A stretch of DNA of 64,000 bases from Crocinitomicaceae bacterium (GTDB lineage: Bacteria; Bacteroidota; Bacteroidia; Flavobacteriales_D; Crocinitomicaceae). Below, piece by piece: positions 52,631 to 62,914 of the stretch. A program made the translations under genes and the position numbers. How positions within the stretch are numbered: position 1 is the stretch's first letter; each line of letters starts with the position of its first letter. The stretch is taken from positions 1 through 64,000 of the forward strand of contig JAOASF010000182.1 of NCBI GenBank assembly GCA_025210175.1, given 5' to 3'. Below the pieces are notes generated by a model. The model saw only the letters and a program-made list of their open reading frames with translations, did not search any database and was not told the origin of the DNA.

Positions 52631-52657
52631 AAAGGAGGGCTGCGGTCCTCCTTTTTT
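52631..52657 (+). terminator. Terminator after the M43 protease gene
   Basis: AAAGGAGG and CCTCCTTT form a perfect 8-base stem around GCTGCGGT, followed by a T run. No convincing gene was seen in the 250 bases between it and the PhoH gene. Confidence 0.85.
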
Positions 52658-52908
52658 ATTTTCAGATAAGCTGGGCATAATACCCAATTAACATCTGAAA
52701 AGAAGCAATTTACGCGCAATTCGAGTATCCTTCTGAGATGGAGAAGGAAGAAGTAAGGCAGAAGGAGATCTAACGGCGAGAGAACGCTCAAACATCCGAT
52801 GAAGTATTAATTCTCTGGGGAATTATCAACACGTATTGTGAACAAAATATGAAGGAGACCAATGGTTAGAAACCTTATCTTAAAAGGACAAATTTAATCT
52901 ATTGGACT

Positions 52909-54237
52909 ATGGCTAAGAAAAAAGAGAAAATCTTTGTACTCGATACTTCCGTTCTCATACACGACCACCAAGCCATTACCAATTTTGACAACAATCATGT
53001 GGCAATTCCGATTACGGTATTGGAAGAGTTGGACAAATTCAAAGTTGGAAATGATTCGAAGAATTTCTCGGCAAGAGAGGTCATTCGCTTTATTGACAAA
53101 TTATCCGGTTCAGGAAGTTTGATGAACTGGATTTCCTTGGGTCCAAAGAAGGGGAAATTCAAAGTGGTTTTGGATACCAATCCGAAGGACTTGAATGCGG
53201 AGAGCGTTTATGCAATGGGCAAAAATGATCACAAGATTATCAATGCCGCGCTCGTTTTGAAAACTGAAGAGAAGGACAAGGACATTATTCTAATAACCAA
53301 AGACATCAACCTAAGGATTAAGGCCAAAGCTTTGGGAATCCCTGCTGAGGATTACGAAACAGGAAAGGTTTCAGCAGATAATTTAGAGGATGCCTCCACC
53401 GTGACGGTTGAAAACCTCGAATCGGACATCATTCGCGAGATTTTTACAAGGGGTAAGATAGATGAAAGTGGAATTCTTGGCACCAAGAAAATTGCCAATG
53501 GTTACTACATTCTGAAAAACGGAAAATCTTCTTCCTTGGCTTATTATAATCCCCTTGTGGATCAGTTGGAACGCATCGAAAAGGAGTTTGTATACGGCAT
53601 TAAACCCAAGAATGCAGAACAGGCATTTGCCCTGAATGCCTTGATGAATCCGAATATTAAACTGGTGGCCTTGCAAGGAGTAGCTGGTACAGGAAAAACC
53701 CTCCTGGCATTGGCATCAGCCCTCGAACAGTCAAAGGCTTATCAACAAATAGTTTTGGCAAGACCTATTGTTCCTTTGTCGAACAAAGAAATAGGTTACC
53801 TTCCGGGAGATGCGGCCGACAAAATTGGCCCCTATATGGAACCTCTCTGGGATAATTTGAAGTTCATCAAATCGCAATTTGGTGAGAACGAAAAGAAGCA
53901 CAAGGCCATCTTGGAAATGGAACAACAGGGCAAGATTGTGATTACTCCATTGGCATTTATTCGCGGTAGAAGTTTTACGAACATGATGTTCATCATTGAT
54001 GAATCGCAAAACCTTACTCCTCATGAGGTAAAAACCATTATCACCAGAGCAGGGGAGAATACGAAAATTGTCTTTACAGGAGATTGTCACCAAATTGATA
54101 CACCCTACTTGGATGAAAACTCCAACGGTTTGGCGTATTTAATTGATCGTCTGAGAGGCCAACAACTCTTTGCTCATGTAAAACTTGAGAAAGGAGAGCG
54201 TTCGGAACTGGCCAACATGGCAAATGAATTACTTTGA
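52909..54237 (+). CDS. PIN-PhoH fusion protein (PhoH2 type)
   Basis: The 442-residue protein has an N-terminal PIN-like nuclease domain (KIFVLDTSVLIHDHQAI with the acidic D12 start, DKDIILITKDINLRIKA near 130) and a C-terminal PhoH P-loop helicase-like domain (GVAGTGKTLLALASAL near 260; MMFIIDESQNLTPHE near 360). PhoH2 proteins are reported to unwind and cleave RNA. Length and order are normal. It is a single gene, convergent with the TIGR01777 gene by nine bases. Confidence 0.94.
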   Translation: MAKKKEKIFVLDTSVLIHDHQAITNFDNNHVAIPITVLEELDKFKVGNDSKNFSAREVIRFIDKLSGSGSLMNWISLGPKKGKFKVVLDTNPKDLNAESVYAMGKNDHKIINAALVLKTEEKDKDIILITKDINLRIKAKALGIPAEDYETGKVSADNLEDASTVTVENLESDIIREIFTRGKIDESGILGTKKIANGYYILKNGKSSSLAYYNPLVDQLERIEKEFVYGIKPKNAEQAFALNALMNPNIKLVALQGVAGTGKTLLALASALEQSKAYQQIVLARPIVPLSNKEIGYLPGDAADKIGPYMEPLWDNLKFIKSQFGENEKKHKAILEMEQQGKIVITPLAFIRGRSFTNMMFIIDESQNLTPHEVKTIITRAGENTKIVFTGDCHQIDTPYLDENSNGLAYLIDRLRGQQLFAHVKLEKGERSELANMANELL

Positions 54238-55119
54238 TTCGTAGAGGTTGTTAAGCGCCTCTTCCAAGGTAGGAAAACGATAGGAAAAGCCGGTTTCAAT
54301 AAGCTTATTGGGATCGGCTTTTATTCCTGTAAGGAGTAATTGTGACATGCTTCCAAGAACAAGTTTCAGAACGAACCCAGGCACTTTAGGAAGGAGGATC
54401 GGTCGCTTTAATACCTTGGCCAATTGGTGAGTAAAGGTCTGATTGGTGACCACTTCTCCAGTCAGGTTATAGGATCCCGAAGCCGGTCGGTTAGCAATGA
54501 TGTGCAAAAAAGATTGAACGAGGTCTTCGTGATGAATCCAAGTCATCGGTTGTTGGCCCGAACCAAGCACTGAGCCCAGGCCCAGTTTGATTGGTGTGCT
54601 CATTTTCTTCAGCGCTCCGAAGGTTGGATGCAAAACCATACTGATTCGCATGTGGTAAACCGAACAAACACTTTGCAATGGATCAGATGCACCTTCCCAT
54701 TTTTGTACCAATTGTGAAACAAAATCTTCTCCATAAGGATCGTTTTCGGTGTACACACGCGAGGAAGAAATGGGGTAACAATTGATTCCAGAAGCGGAAA
54801 TATATTGTCGGAGAGTTTTGCTTTGATCGAAAATATCGCAAAGAAATTGGGTCGTTTCAATTCGGGAGGTATAAAGTTCCTTTTTACGACTGGCAGTCCA
54901 ACGCTTTTCGGCAATGCCAGATCCACAAAGATTGACCACGACTTCGGCATCCAAAATGGCCTGCAAATCCACTTGTGTAGTGGAAGGATTCCAATAAAGG
55001 TGATTGCTTGCACGAGGCTGTCTGGTTAGAATAACAACCTCATGACCTGCCTTCAAAAGGGCAGACTCTAACAAACCGCCCAAAAAGCCAGTACCACCAG
55101 CGATAACAATTTTCGACAT
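54229..55119 (-). CDS. TIGR01777-family NAD(P)-dependent epimerase/dehydratase-like protein
   Basis: The 296-residue protein has the short-chain dehydrogenase start KIVIAGGTGFLGGLLESALL and the family pattern VVNLCGSGIAEKRWTASRKKE, RISMVLHPTFGALKKM and MTWIHHEDLVQSFL. These proteins bind NAD(P) but their reaction is generally unknown. It follows the acetyltransferase gene by 31 bases at the end of the maeB-ruvA-sprA unit. It overlaps the convergent PhoH gene by nine bases. Confidence 0.92.
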   Translation of the reverse strand: MSKIVIAGGTGFLGGLLESALLKAGHEVVILTRQPRASNHLYWNPSTTQVDLQAILDAEVVVNLCGSGIAEKRWTASRKKELYTSRIETTQFLCDIFDQSKTLRQYISASGINCYPISSSRVYTENDPYGEDFVSQLVQKWEGASDPLQSVCSVYHMRISMVLHPTFGALKKMSTPIKLGLGSVLGSGQQPMTWIHHEDLVQSFLHIIANRPASGSYNLTGEVVTNQTFTHQLAKVLKRPILLPKVPGFVLKLVLGSMSQLLLTGIKADPNKLIETGFSYRFPTLEEALNNLYESK

Positions 55120-55150
55120 AGGTTTAAAACAAGTGTAGTATCAGTTTGTT

Positions 55151-55597
55151 TTAGGCACTAAAATGAAAACGTCCGTTGAGCCATTCTGGATTTAGTTCGG
55201 CATCAAATTTCTTATAAAAATTAATGGCCAACTCGTTCCATTCGAGAACTTGCCAATCCATTCGAGCTGCATTCATCTGTTTCGCTCTGCGTATTACCTC
55301 CTCAAAAAGTTCAGTTCCTGCACCAGTTTTGCGGTGTTCGGGCTGTACATAGAAGTCCTCCAGATAAAGACATTTTCCTTTCCAAGTTGAATAAGAAATA
55401 TAATATAAGGCAAATCCAATGATTTGTCCTTCTTTTTCAGCGACGATTGCGGAGCAGACCTCCTCGTCAAATAAGTGTTTTTCTAAATCTTCAACGCGAT
55501 TGGTCACCGCTTCAGGCTCCTTTTCGTAAATGGCTAATTCTACAATTAGTTGATGAATTTCTTGAACGTCCTTCCGTTCGGCATTGCGAATCATCAT
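55151..55597 (-). CDS. GNAT acetyltransferase, diamine N-acetyltransferase-like
   Basis: The 148-residue GNAT protein resembles spermidine/spermine and thialysine N-acetyltransferases: RNAERKDVQEIHQLIVELA, GFALYYISYSTWKGKCLYLE, DFYVQPEHRKTGAGTELFEE, and EWNELAINFYKKFDAEL. The substrate is probably a small amine but is not proved. Its ATG overlaps the sprA stop (ATGA). A second ATG immediately follows and could also be used. Confidence 0.9.
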   Translation of the reverse strand: MMIRNAERKDVQEIHQLIVELAIYEKEPEAVTNRVEDLEKHLFDEEVCSAIVAEKEGQIIGFALYYISYSTWKGKCLYLEDFYVQPEHRKTGAGTELFEEVIRRAKQMNAARMDWQVLEWNELAINFYKKFDAELNPEWLNGRFHFSA

Positions 55598-58500
55598 AAG
55601 CCACCTAGGTTAAAGCGCAAGCGGATTCCCGTACTCAAGTTACCCGTTGGATAAGAACTGGCAATACGAGGCGTATTAATAACGTGGTCGTAATAATACT
55701 GAATGGTTAAGTTCTGGCTTAAATTGTAATCGGCCGAAGCTTTGATGGAAACCACACGCTGACCAGCTGTTGCTTGGTTGGTGTTTTCTACTACTTTACG
55801 AATGACCGTTAAGTTATCACGGAAGGATAAATCAAAGCGCAAATTCACATCGCTCTCTTTGACGTTCTTAATCGGCAATTTCACCTGAGTAAATTTGTAT
55901 CCAGAACCGATTACCCATTCTGTTCCAACAACCTCGGTAATCTGGTTGTTGTTCAACGAAAGCGTGGCACTGCGGTCTTTCTTAATTTCAAACTTGGTCA
56001 ATAATCCTTGCGGTTTTCCTTTGCTCTTAATAATCCAAGTAGCATCAAACCCAATCAACGGACTAAAGCGCTCGGAGATCGTTACATTCTGAATCTGATT
56101 TTGTGCAATGAAGTTGTTGTTCAAATCGCGCGCTGTTGGATTTCCAGATCCATCGAAGGTTGCATCTAAGTTGGTTTGAATACCCGACACAGAAGTGGTG
56201 GAAGAATAGCCATGACGAATGACAAAGTTTCGGAAGTACTTTTTGAACATTGGGAACTTGGTCAAACCATTGTAATTCATGGTCCAGTTTGGCAACGGTG
56301 TGTTTCGAATTGGATTGATGGTTCTTTCGCTTACTCCCTTGTTGGTATAAGCTGAAAGGAAGGCGCCCAGAACGACTTCTTGTTGAGACAAACCGTATCC
56401 GTCGTAATAGCCATTCGCCAATTTGCTGGAGTTGCTATTTCTTTGTCCCAATACCTCACTAGAGGCAGCAAGGTTTTCTCTCATTTGATCGAAAACAACG
56501 CTGGTGTAACCATTTTTTGCGTTGAATTTGGCAAAGGCTGTACCAATGGTTACGGTGGAGTACGTCAAGGTAGCTATTTCCACTCTACTTTGTGCTTCGT
56601 AGGCCTGAGTGGTTTCGTTCCAACGGAAGAAGTCCGATGAATTGAGCGTGTAATTTCTGTTGAAAGTAAGCTCAATATTGACATCCTTGAATGGCTCCAA
56701 ACTTGCTCTACCGGCTAGGGTTGTAGCATGCGAAATGGTGTGCTGGCGGTTCAAATCCTCGTTGCGCACCAACCAGTTCTGACCAGCAGCATAGTTGGCA
56801 ATATCGTAATTTTTACTTCTACCCGTAAGTGTATATCCTTGTTTACCAAATACAAAGGCAGCCAGTTGACTGTTGTAGGCATTGTTCAAGCCGAGAACCG
56901 TTGTTCCTTGGTTGTAACCTGGAAGTAAGGTACCGTCGTTTTGCGTGTAGGTCCCGCTTACGTTTCGAAGCGTCATGAGCATGCGAGCACCAAATCCAGC
57001 AATGGAATTAACCGGCATGTTTTTCTTCTTTTCGATCTCCTCTTTGCGTTCGCGTCGTCTTTCTTCACGTTCGTACTTGCGCAACTCCTTCTTGGTCATG
57101 GTAGTGGTATCAACCTTCGGTTTGGTTGGTCCTGGTCGAGATGTGGCTCTCGCACCTGGAGCAGCATTCGCTCTTGCTCTACCTCCTTTTTGAACCGTAT
57201 TGACGCGCTTGAAATATGGAATTTTGTTGTAAAGATTGGTCATGTTAACCTGACCAGTAGCGTTAAAATTCCTGTTGTTCTGGATCACGTTTCCAAACTC
57301 AGCCTGACCCAATGGCGCTCTTTGCCAGTTGTAAGTACCACCGTATTTCAAGTTACCACTCATAAAATTCAAAACTTGAATCTTATCGAACGGCACGTTG
57401 TAAGTAAGGTTGTAGTCGTGCGTATAGTCCATTGTTTTTCCTAGGGTGTTCATCTGGGTACGGATGGAGTCTAGGAAAATTTGATAGCCTTCAGGGTCCA
57501 ACTTGCGATCTACACGGCCATTGTGTTCGTCAAAGATGGAGCGATTGTTAGCATTGAACATCAACTTGAGGTTTTTCGTGATGTCGTAGCCCATGTTGTA
57601 CTTTCGATTCCACTGGAACTGTTTCACGTACACGGGTGCAAATTCGAAATCTGGAACCAAGTTGTTTCGCACCTGACGTTCGTTGTAGTTTCGCGTAAGA
57701 TCATTGCTAAACCCAATGGTTTTAGGTGTCAAAAACAAGTTCATGTCCTGAATGATTTTCCAGTGCTTGGACTTGTTCATGAACTTCACGTTCTTAAACG
57801 GTTCTATTGGTTTTGCTTGGAAGGTATAGTTGTAATTCAAACCACCATTCCAGGTTTTGGTGATGTCGTAATTCGTATTGAAATCTCTCTTCAATACTTC
57901 CGAATAAGCATAGGTAGCGGAGAAGTTTGAAATGCTAATCAAGCTTGGTTTTCCGCCAGGTTTCGGAGCTTTACGGACATTGGTAAAGTTGTACGATTTT
58001 CGTTGGGTAAAGTCTTGACCGAGTCTTCCTTTTTCTCGCCTTTCTTGCAAGGAATAATCATCCATTCGCACGTCGGGGTTAAATGGATCGTACTCTGGAT
58101 TAATGATTCCGAGTGAGTAACCATAGAAGAAAGGAAGGGATACACCGGCTTTTTTACCAAAGAATTGACCGAGTTGAACATTGGAGTTCATGTCAAATCC
58201 AATTTTTTGGTTTCGTTGGCGATCTTGTACTCTACTTTCCACACTTCCCCAGTTGAGACCACTGTAGTTGGCAGACATGGCAACATTGGCAAAATCGGCA
58301 GCCTGCACCTGCATTTGAGCTACTGCAGCAGACCCTCCTTCAGACAAGAAATCGGTAAGGCGCAATTCGTTGATCCAAATAATGGCACACTTGCTCATTC
58401 CATCGTCAGGCCAAGGATTGTTTTCCTTCACACTCGGATTTCGCACACCTATCATGATGGTTCGCAGACCTTGTAAGTTAGGGCTACCTTTCACTTTCAA

Positions 58501-61500
58501 GCGACGCTGGGCATTTTTCGGGTCAATTTCTACATATTCCACCAAGTTGGAAACAGAGTTGCTACCGTTAGCCACAGCATTGTTTCTGGCTTTTTTCAAG
58601 TTGAGTAAGTCGTCAAAAACGATTTCAACATTGTTGAGCTCAGGCCAAATATCCAAATCGGAAGTAGCGCCCCACTGCGTTTCGTAAAGCGGCAATTCGT
58701 ATTCGTAATAATTATCTGTGAAATCGGTTCCCAATCGAACGAAAAGAGTAAGGTCCTTGTCCTTGATTGGGTTGGCCTTGCTTACTTCTTCCATGTGAGC
58801 AAACAACTTCAACTTTTTGTACGTACGCACATCAAACTGAACGTTTTTGTAGGCGGCTCTTGCATCACCATCTTTTAGGTTACAAACTTCCAAGGTCAAT
58901 GACTGCTCGTTTAACTGACGTTGATTGGTTTGTGACGGATCAATTTGTCGAACGATTCCAGGTGGAATAACGTATTTTACCGGTTCTCTTTGGTCGTTTT
59001 CTTCGATGTTAACGGCTCCCAGATTAAAAGTTGTAGAATTCGGGTCGGACTGAACTACTTCACCAGGCGCCGTCAAATCTTCTAAATAACGTCTCCATTC
59101 ACCACGAATAAATTCGAGTCGAGCAAAGCGCAGAACTACTTCTTCGTCCCAATCCTTTAAATACATACGCATGAAGCGAATGGAGCGGAAATCGGTAATG
59201 CCGTTGACTCTTTTTTCGAAGTCCTTAACAGGGACTTTGAACTGAATCCATCGTTCCTTTTTTGTTCCCGATTCGTAGGTTTGAATATTGGTAATGTAGT
59301 TCTTACCTACCACGAGGTCAGATGGCTTTAAGCTTACCTTGTATTGAAAATAACTCTCGGATTCGGCTAAGTTATTGTCTTGGTTGATGTCTTCGTTGTC
59401 GGGGTTAATGGTTCCCTGAGTTGGATATCCACCCGCGTTCATCGTATCCGACATTTCTGTGGTTGCCGAGTTGCCCTCCGTTCCATTGTAACGGCTGTAT
59501 CGCTGAAGGATGGTGGCATTGGCATTGTCGTAATCGTCATCGCGGTAAAATTTATAGTTGTCACCCGATGGATCGGCAAGAAGTGCAGCTTTTGCGGCAG
59601 CCGAAAGGGTGGTATTGCCTTCTATCCACGCAACGTAATTGCCATAGGCGATTTTTTCTTCTGCGTTTTTCCATCCGTCCAAACCGACGTCTTGGTTAAC
59701 ACGAGACTCCGGATCATTGGCAAAGGCATTCACAACCACTTGCTCGGTTGATACCTTGGCCCAAATCGTTGTATCGGTGTTGTCATTGATGCTTGTTCCT
59801 GTCGGTGGAAGTCCATTTTCGAAACTTTTTCTGGAATCAGGCAATACATCCTCTGAAATGTTTCCAAGGTTAAAGTACAAGTTACCTCCCGTGTGTTGGG
59901 TGTTCGGGTCTACATTTTCTTGGTCTTCGTTGAACGGATCCAACATCCAAAATTGGATGAATTCAATGTTGGCCAATTCGAAATCATTGGTCGTAAGTGC
60001 TCTTGTAATTCCTGCCCAACGATTGAATGGATCGATAAAATTACCGTTGGCATCTACGGTAGAAGATGTGTCGTAATTAAAGGCTCCACGCTTGTTCGGG
60101 TAGTAGGCCAAATCCAATACAGGGATATTTGGTACGGCTCCGTACTGTTGTTGCAAGTTCGGGAAGATGTCTTTTTGATAGACCAAACGAACACGGCTGT
60201 CTTCCAATTGAGATGGACTGTTTTTAATGTTGTCTGGTGTTAAATTGTTGTTTTGGTAAAATAGTGGATCGATGGTATACCAGTTCAAGGATGCACGTTG
60301 GTATCCTGCTGAAAGGTCCAAGTTGGCTGCCTCTGGGAACAGATCGGGTTGTCCTTGGGGTACGGCTGCAATTCTCCAAGCTGTTGCCGATCTCAAATCA
60401 ATGGTAGACTGCGCTCCTTCAAAATCGTCAACGTAGGAAATTCCCGACTTGTCGATTGCCTTTGGTTGTCCAGGAATGAGGTGGGCAAATTCTCCTGAAA
60501 AGGATAGAGTGGACTTTTCCTTGGTGGAAATGACCGGTAAGAGATCGACCAATTTGGTCAAGAAAGGTAGCTCGGTTTTGTAGGCCAAATCGAAACCAAC
60601 GATGTTGTTTTTGAAAGGTTCACTTCCGATATCCACTTTTTGTGTGACCGGTCTTTCGAGCATGCGCATCCAAGTGGCACCAATTCTGAAGTCGTCAGAA
60701 AAGCGATAGTTGTATCTCGAACCAATCAAGGACCTGGCTTGAAAACCGAAGACTGAGTTACTTTCAATGGAAATTTTGATTGGGGTATTGGACTCCAAAA
60801 TTCCTGAGTTCAGAATTTTAACCCTACCGAGGTTGTAATCCACAGTGTAGTCGACGCCTTCTGTCAACTTGATTCCTCCTGCAGTCACCGAAACGGCTCC
60901 TTCAGGAACGTTGAGTGCATTCAAAGGAATGTCTGAAGAAATCGAACTTTGGTATTCACCTTGCAAGGTGAAACGGTTTTTGCTAGGGATCTGTTGAGCT
61001 GCTGTCTTGGTAGAATCGTAAAGTTCCGTGTAGGCAACGCGATCGATGAGAACGTTGGGAACATTGACCTGCTGCAATTTTTCACGTAAAGTTTGCCCAA
61101 AAGGCTCAATGGTACTAAAGTAAATTCGTCCGTTTCGCGTATTGATTGTCCCTCCATTTTCGGCGCGGTTTCCGTTATAAGATATTGGAACGAAATCGAA
61201 AACTCCATCTTGGAAAGGCTGTTGGTTCATGTTTACGCGGTCCATTTCTAGGACAGTAACCAACTGTTTATCGTCTAAACCATCAATTGGGAAAAACGGA
61301 ATGAGTAGGGAAGTTTCAGGGTTGTTGTACAAGATGTTCAAACGAAAACCTTGTTGATCCACTTGGTAAGCACCAATGGAGTAAACGTTTTTCATCATCA
61401 AGTCGAAAACCTTGTTTTTTGGACGTGTGATGGTTGGTTTCAAGAGTTTCAAGATCAAGGCATCTTGACCTGCGATACCATCTGTAGACAATTCACCGAC

Positions 61501-62910
61501 TTGGAACGTTTGTCCTCTGTAGGTGTATTCATAAGCTACGGCCAGAACTTCGTCGTTGTTCAACGGAATGTTCAAGGAGATGTATCCCAGAAGTGCGTTG
61601 TAGGTAAATTCTTGCTCGGTCAACTTGCGGGCGTTTTCAACTTTCTCGTAGTGGATGGCTTGTTGAAATGGACCAGGAGTTGTGGTGGTGGAAGATAGAT
61701 GCGGCACGGCATTCTTAAAGCCTCTTATTTCTGCTTGTTGAGCCGCCCATGCATACAATCCGTTGCTTGAGTTGTCTGGAAATTCGCTATTGGATAAATT
61801 GCCAGGGCTACCTTCCAAGTTTTCCGACTTGCTTTCTCCTAAATCCGAAAAGGCAATGATGTTTCTTGTGTTTTCTGTATTGTTGGTTCGGTTGGTTAGC
61901 CATACCTCAATACGCGTAATGTTCACTCCTGAGGAAACGATGGGCACGGTAGACATGGCCTCGTCGTAATGATCGCGGTGATAGAAGTTCAAGAAGTAGT
62001 GGCGGTTCGCTTCGTAGTTGTCACCCGTTATCAAGAAAGGCTGAACTTGCGCCTTACCAGTAATATTGATTTCTTGTCTTTTTCCTTTGGAACTCGCAGC
62101 AATGAGGTCGACCGTAGCGCGACCAAACTTCATTTGGGTATAAGCTCCGAACAAGGTTTGTGAACCTTGGATCAACGAAGTAGGCAAGGGCATGCTGACA
62201 TTACCGAGGGCAATTTTTTGCATGATTTGATCCTCGTTACCCGTGTATTCCAATTTTGAAATGTTGTCAAAATCAAAGGCAGCCTGTGTGTTGTAGCTCG
62301 TCCCCAATTTCAATTTCGTTCCGATTTGCCCCACCAAGTTCAACTGAATTTGTTGTTGAAAGTCGAAGCGAGTAACGCGTCTTTGCTTCACGGGAAGAAT
62401 TGGGTTGTCGTATCGAGAAGAATTCACCCCGAAGGTCAATTCCACAGAACCTTGCGGTCGAATGGTAATTTGATCGCTCCCGAAGAAGTTTTCGAACAAC
62501 TTGGAATTGATTTTAATCGGGTATTCGAGGGGTTGATTTTCTTGCGTTTGAGCCTCAATTTTTTCCTTCCAATTGTCGCGCAATGACTTTTGACGTTCGT
62601 ATTCGAGGTATTCTTCCAGGGTCATTACCGAAGAACGGCGATAGTCCAAACCATTTTTACCGAGGGTTTCGCGAAAGACGTATTTTCCGGTAACTGGGTC
62701 GTAAACGATAGTTTGTTCCACGCTGGATGGGTCCCCAAGGTCAAAGCTTTGAGGAGAGGAAGTTGTGGGGTCATAGTTGGGTTTGATCGGATACTTTAAG
62801 GTCGTATCACTTTCATTCTGAGCCAAGGCAGTTGAACCGCATAGGACAAAGAGAAACCACATAAATAGTTCCCGCAGCAAGGTATTTTTTGTTGCAATTC
62901 GCAAATCCAA
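55594..62910 (-). CDS. sprA: Type IX secretion outer-membrane translocon SprA (Sov)
   Basis: The 2438-residue protein has the very large size of SprA/Sov. The N-terminal helix (LFMWFLFVLCGSTALAQ) is the signal sequence. The body is a 36-strand barrel in known structures; here beta-strand repeats run throughout, and the motif STLSFSGEFAHLIPGQPKAI with SYVDDFEGAQSTIDLRS is typical. It ends in GIRLRFNLGGL. It is the pore for type IX cargo. The start is TTG 62910 (charged n-region) or ATG 62862. It lies 4 bases after ruvA and overlaps the acetyltransferase. Confidence 0.96.
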   Translation of the reverse strand: MDLRIATKNTLLRELFMWFLFVLCGSTALAQNESDTTLKYPIKPNYDPTTSSPQSFDLGDPSSVEQTIVYDPVTGKYVFRETLGKNGLDYRRSSVMTLEEYLEYERQKSLRDNWKEKIEAQTQENQPLEYPIKINSKLFENFFGSDQITIRPQGSVELTFGVNSSRYDNPILPVKQRRVTRFDFQQQIQLNLVGQIGTKLKLGTSYNTQAAFDFDNISKLEYTGNEDQIMQKIALGNVSMPLPTSLIQGSQTLFGAYTQMKFGRATVDLIAASSKGKRQEINITGKAQVQPFLITGDNYEANRHYFLNFYHRDHYDEAMSTVPIVSSGVNITRIEVWLTNRTNNTENTRNIIAFSDLGESKSENLEGSPGNLSNSEFPDNSSNGLYAWAAQQAEIRGFKNAVPHLSSTTTTPGPFQQAIHYEKVENARKLTEQEFTYNALLGYISLNIPLNNDEVLAVAYEYTYRGQTFQVGELSTDGIAGQDALILKLLKPTITRPKNKVFDLMMKNVYSIGAYQVDQQGFRLNILYNNPETSLLIPFFPIDGLDDKQLVTVLEMDRVNMNQQPFQDGVFDFVPISYNGNRAENGGTINTRNGRIYFSTIEPFGQTLREKLQQVNVPNVLIDRVAYTELYDSTKTAAQQIPSKNRFTLQGEYQSSISSDIPLNALNVPEGAVSVTAGGIKLTEGVDYTVDYNLGRVKILNSGILESNTPIKISIESNSVFGFQARSLIGSRYNYRFSDDFRIGATWMRMLERPVTQKVDIGSEPFKNNIVGFDLAYKTELPFLTKLVDLLPVISTKEKSTLSFSGEFAHLIPGQPKAIDKSGISYVDDFEGAQSTIDLRSATAWRIAAVPQGQPDLFPEAANLDLSAGYQRASLNWYTIDPLFYQNNNLTPDNIKNSPSQLEDSRVRLVYQKDIFPNLQQQYGAVPNIPVLDLAYYPNKRGAFNYDTSSTVDANGNFIDPFNRWAGITRALTTNDFELANIEFIQFWMLDPFNEDQENVDPNTQHTGGNLYFNLGNISEDVLPDSRKSFENGLPPTGTSINDNTDTTIWAKVSTEQVVVNAFANDPESRVNQDVGLDGWKNAEEKIAYGNYVAWIEGNTTLSAAAKAALLADPSGDNYKFYRDDDYDNANATILQRYSRYNGTEGNSATTEMSDTMNAGGYPTQGTINPDNEDINQDNNLAESESYFQYKVSLKPSDLVVGKNYITNIQTYESGTKKERWIQFKVPVKDFEKRVNGITDFRSIRFMRMYLKDWDEEVVLRFARLEFIRGEWRRYLEDLTAPGEVVQSDPNSTTFNLGAVNIEENDQREPVKYVIPPGIVRQIDPSQTNQRQLNEQSLTLEVCNLKDGDARAAYKNVQFDVRTYKKLKLFAHMEEVSKANPIKDKDLTLFVRLGTDFTDNYYEYELPLYETQWGATSDLDIWPELNNVEIVFDDLLNLKKARNNAVANGSNSVSNLVEYVEIDPKNAQRRLKVKGSPNLQGLRTIMIGVRNPSVKENNPWPDDGMSKCAIIWINELRLTDFLSEGGSAAVAQMQVQAADFANVAMSANYSGLNWGSVESRVQDRQRNQKIGFDMNSNVQLGQFFGKKAGVSLPFFYGYSLGIINPEYDPFNPDVRMDDYSLQERREKGRLGQDFTQRKSYNFTNVRKAPKPGGKPSLISISNFSATYAYSEVLKRDFNTNYDITKTWNGGLNYNYTFQAKPIEPFKNVKFMNKSKHWKIIQDMNLFLTPKTIGFSNDLTRNYNERQVRNNLVPDFEFAPVYVKQFQWNRKYNMGYDITKNLKLMFNANNRSIFDEHNGRVDRKLDPEGYQIFLDSIRTQMNTLGKTMDYTHDYNLTYNVPFDKIQVLNFMSGNLKYGGTYNWQRAPLGQAEFGNVIQNNRNFNATGQVNMTNLYNKIPYFKRVNTVQKGGRARANAAPGARATSRPGPTKPKVDTTTMTKKELRKYEREERRRERKEEIEKKKNMPVNSIAGFGARMLMTLRNVSGTYTQNDGTLLPGYNQGTTVLGLNNAYNSQLAAFVFGKQGYTLTGRSKNYDIANYAAGQNWLVRNEDLNRQHTISHATTLAGRASLEPFKDVNIELTFNRNYTLNSSDFFRWNETTQAYEAQSRVEIATLTYSTVTIGTAFAKFNAKNGYTSVVFDQMRENLAASSEVLGQRNSNSSKLANGYYDGYGLSQQEVVLGAFLSAYTNKGVSERTINPIRNTPLPNWTMNYNGLTKFPMFKKYFRNFVIRHGYSSTTSVSGIQTNLDATFDGSGNPTARDLNNNFIAQNQIQNVTISERFSPLIGFDATWIIKSKGKPQGLLTKFEIKKDRSATLSLNNNQITEVVGTEWVIGSGYKFTQVKLPIKNVKESDVNLRFDLSFRDNLTVIRKVVENTNQATAGQRVVSIKASADYNLSQNLTIQYYYDHVINTPRIASSYPTGNLSTGIRLRFNLGGL

Positions 62911-62914
62911 TTTC

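Noticed and set aside
52661-52908. A possible gene or RNA between the M43 protease and PhoH genes
   Set aside because: Only very short frames and no stable hairpin other than the terminator were seen.
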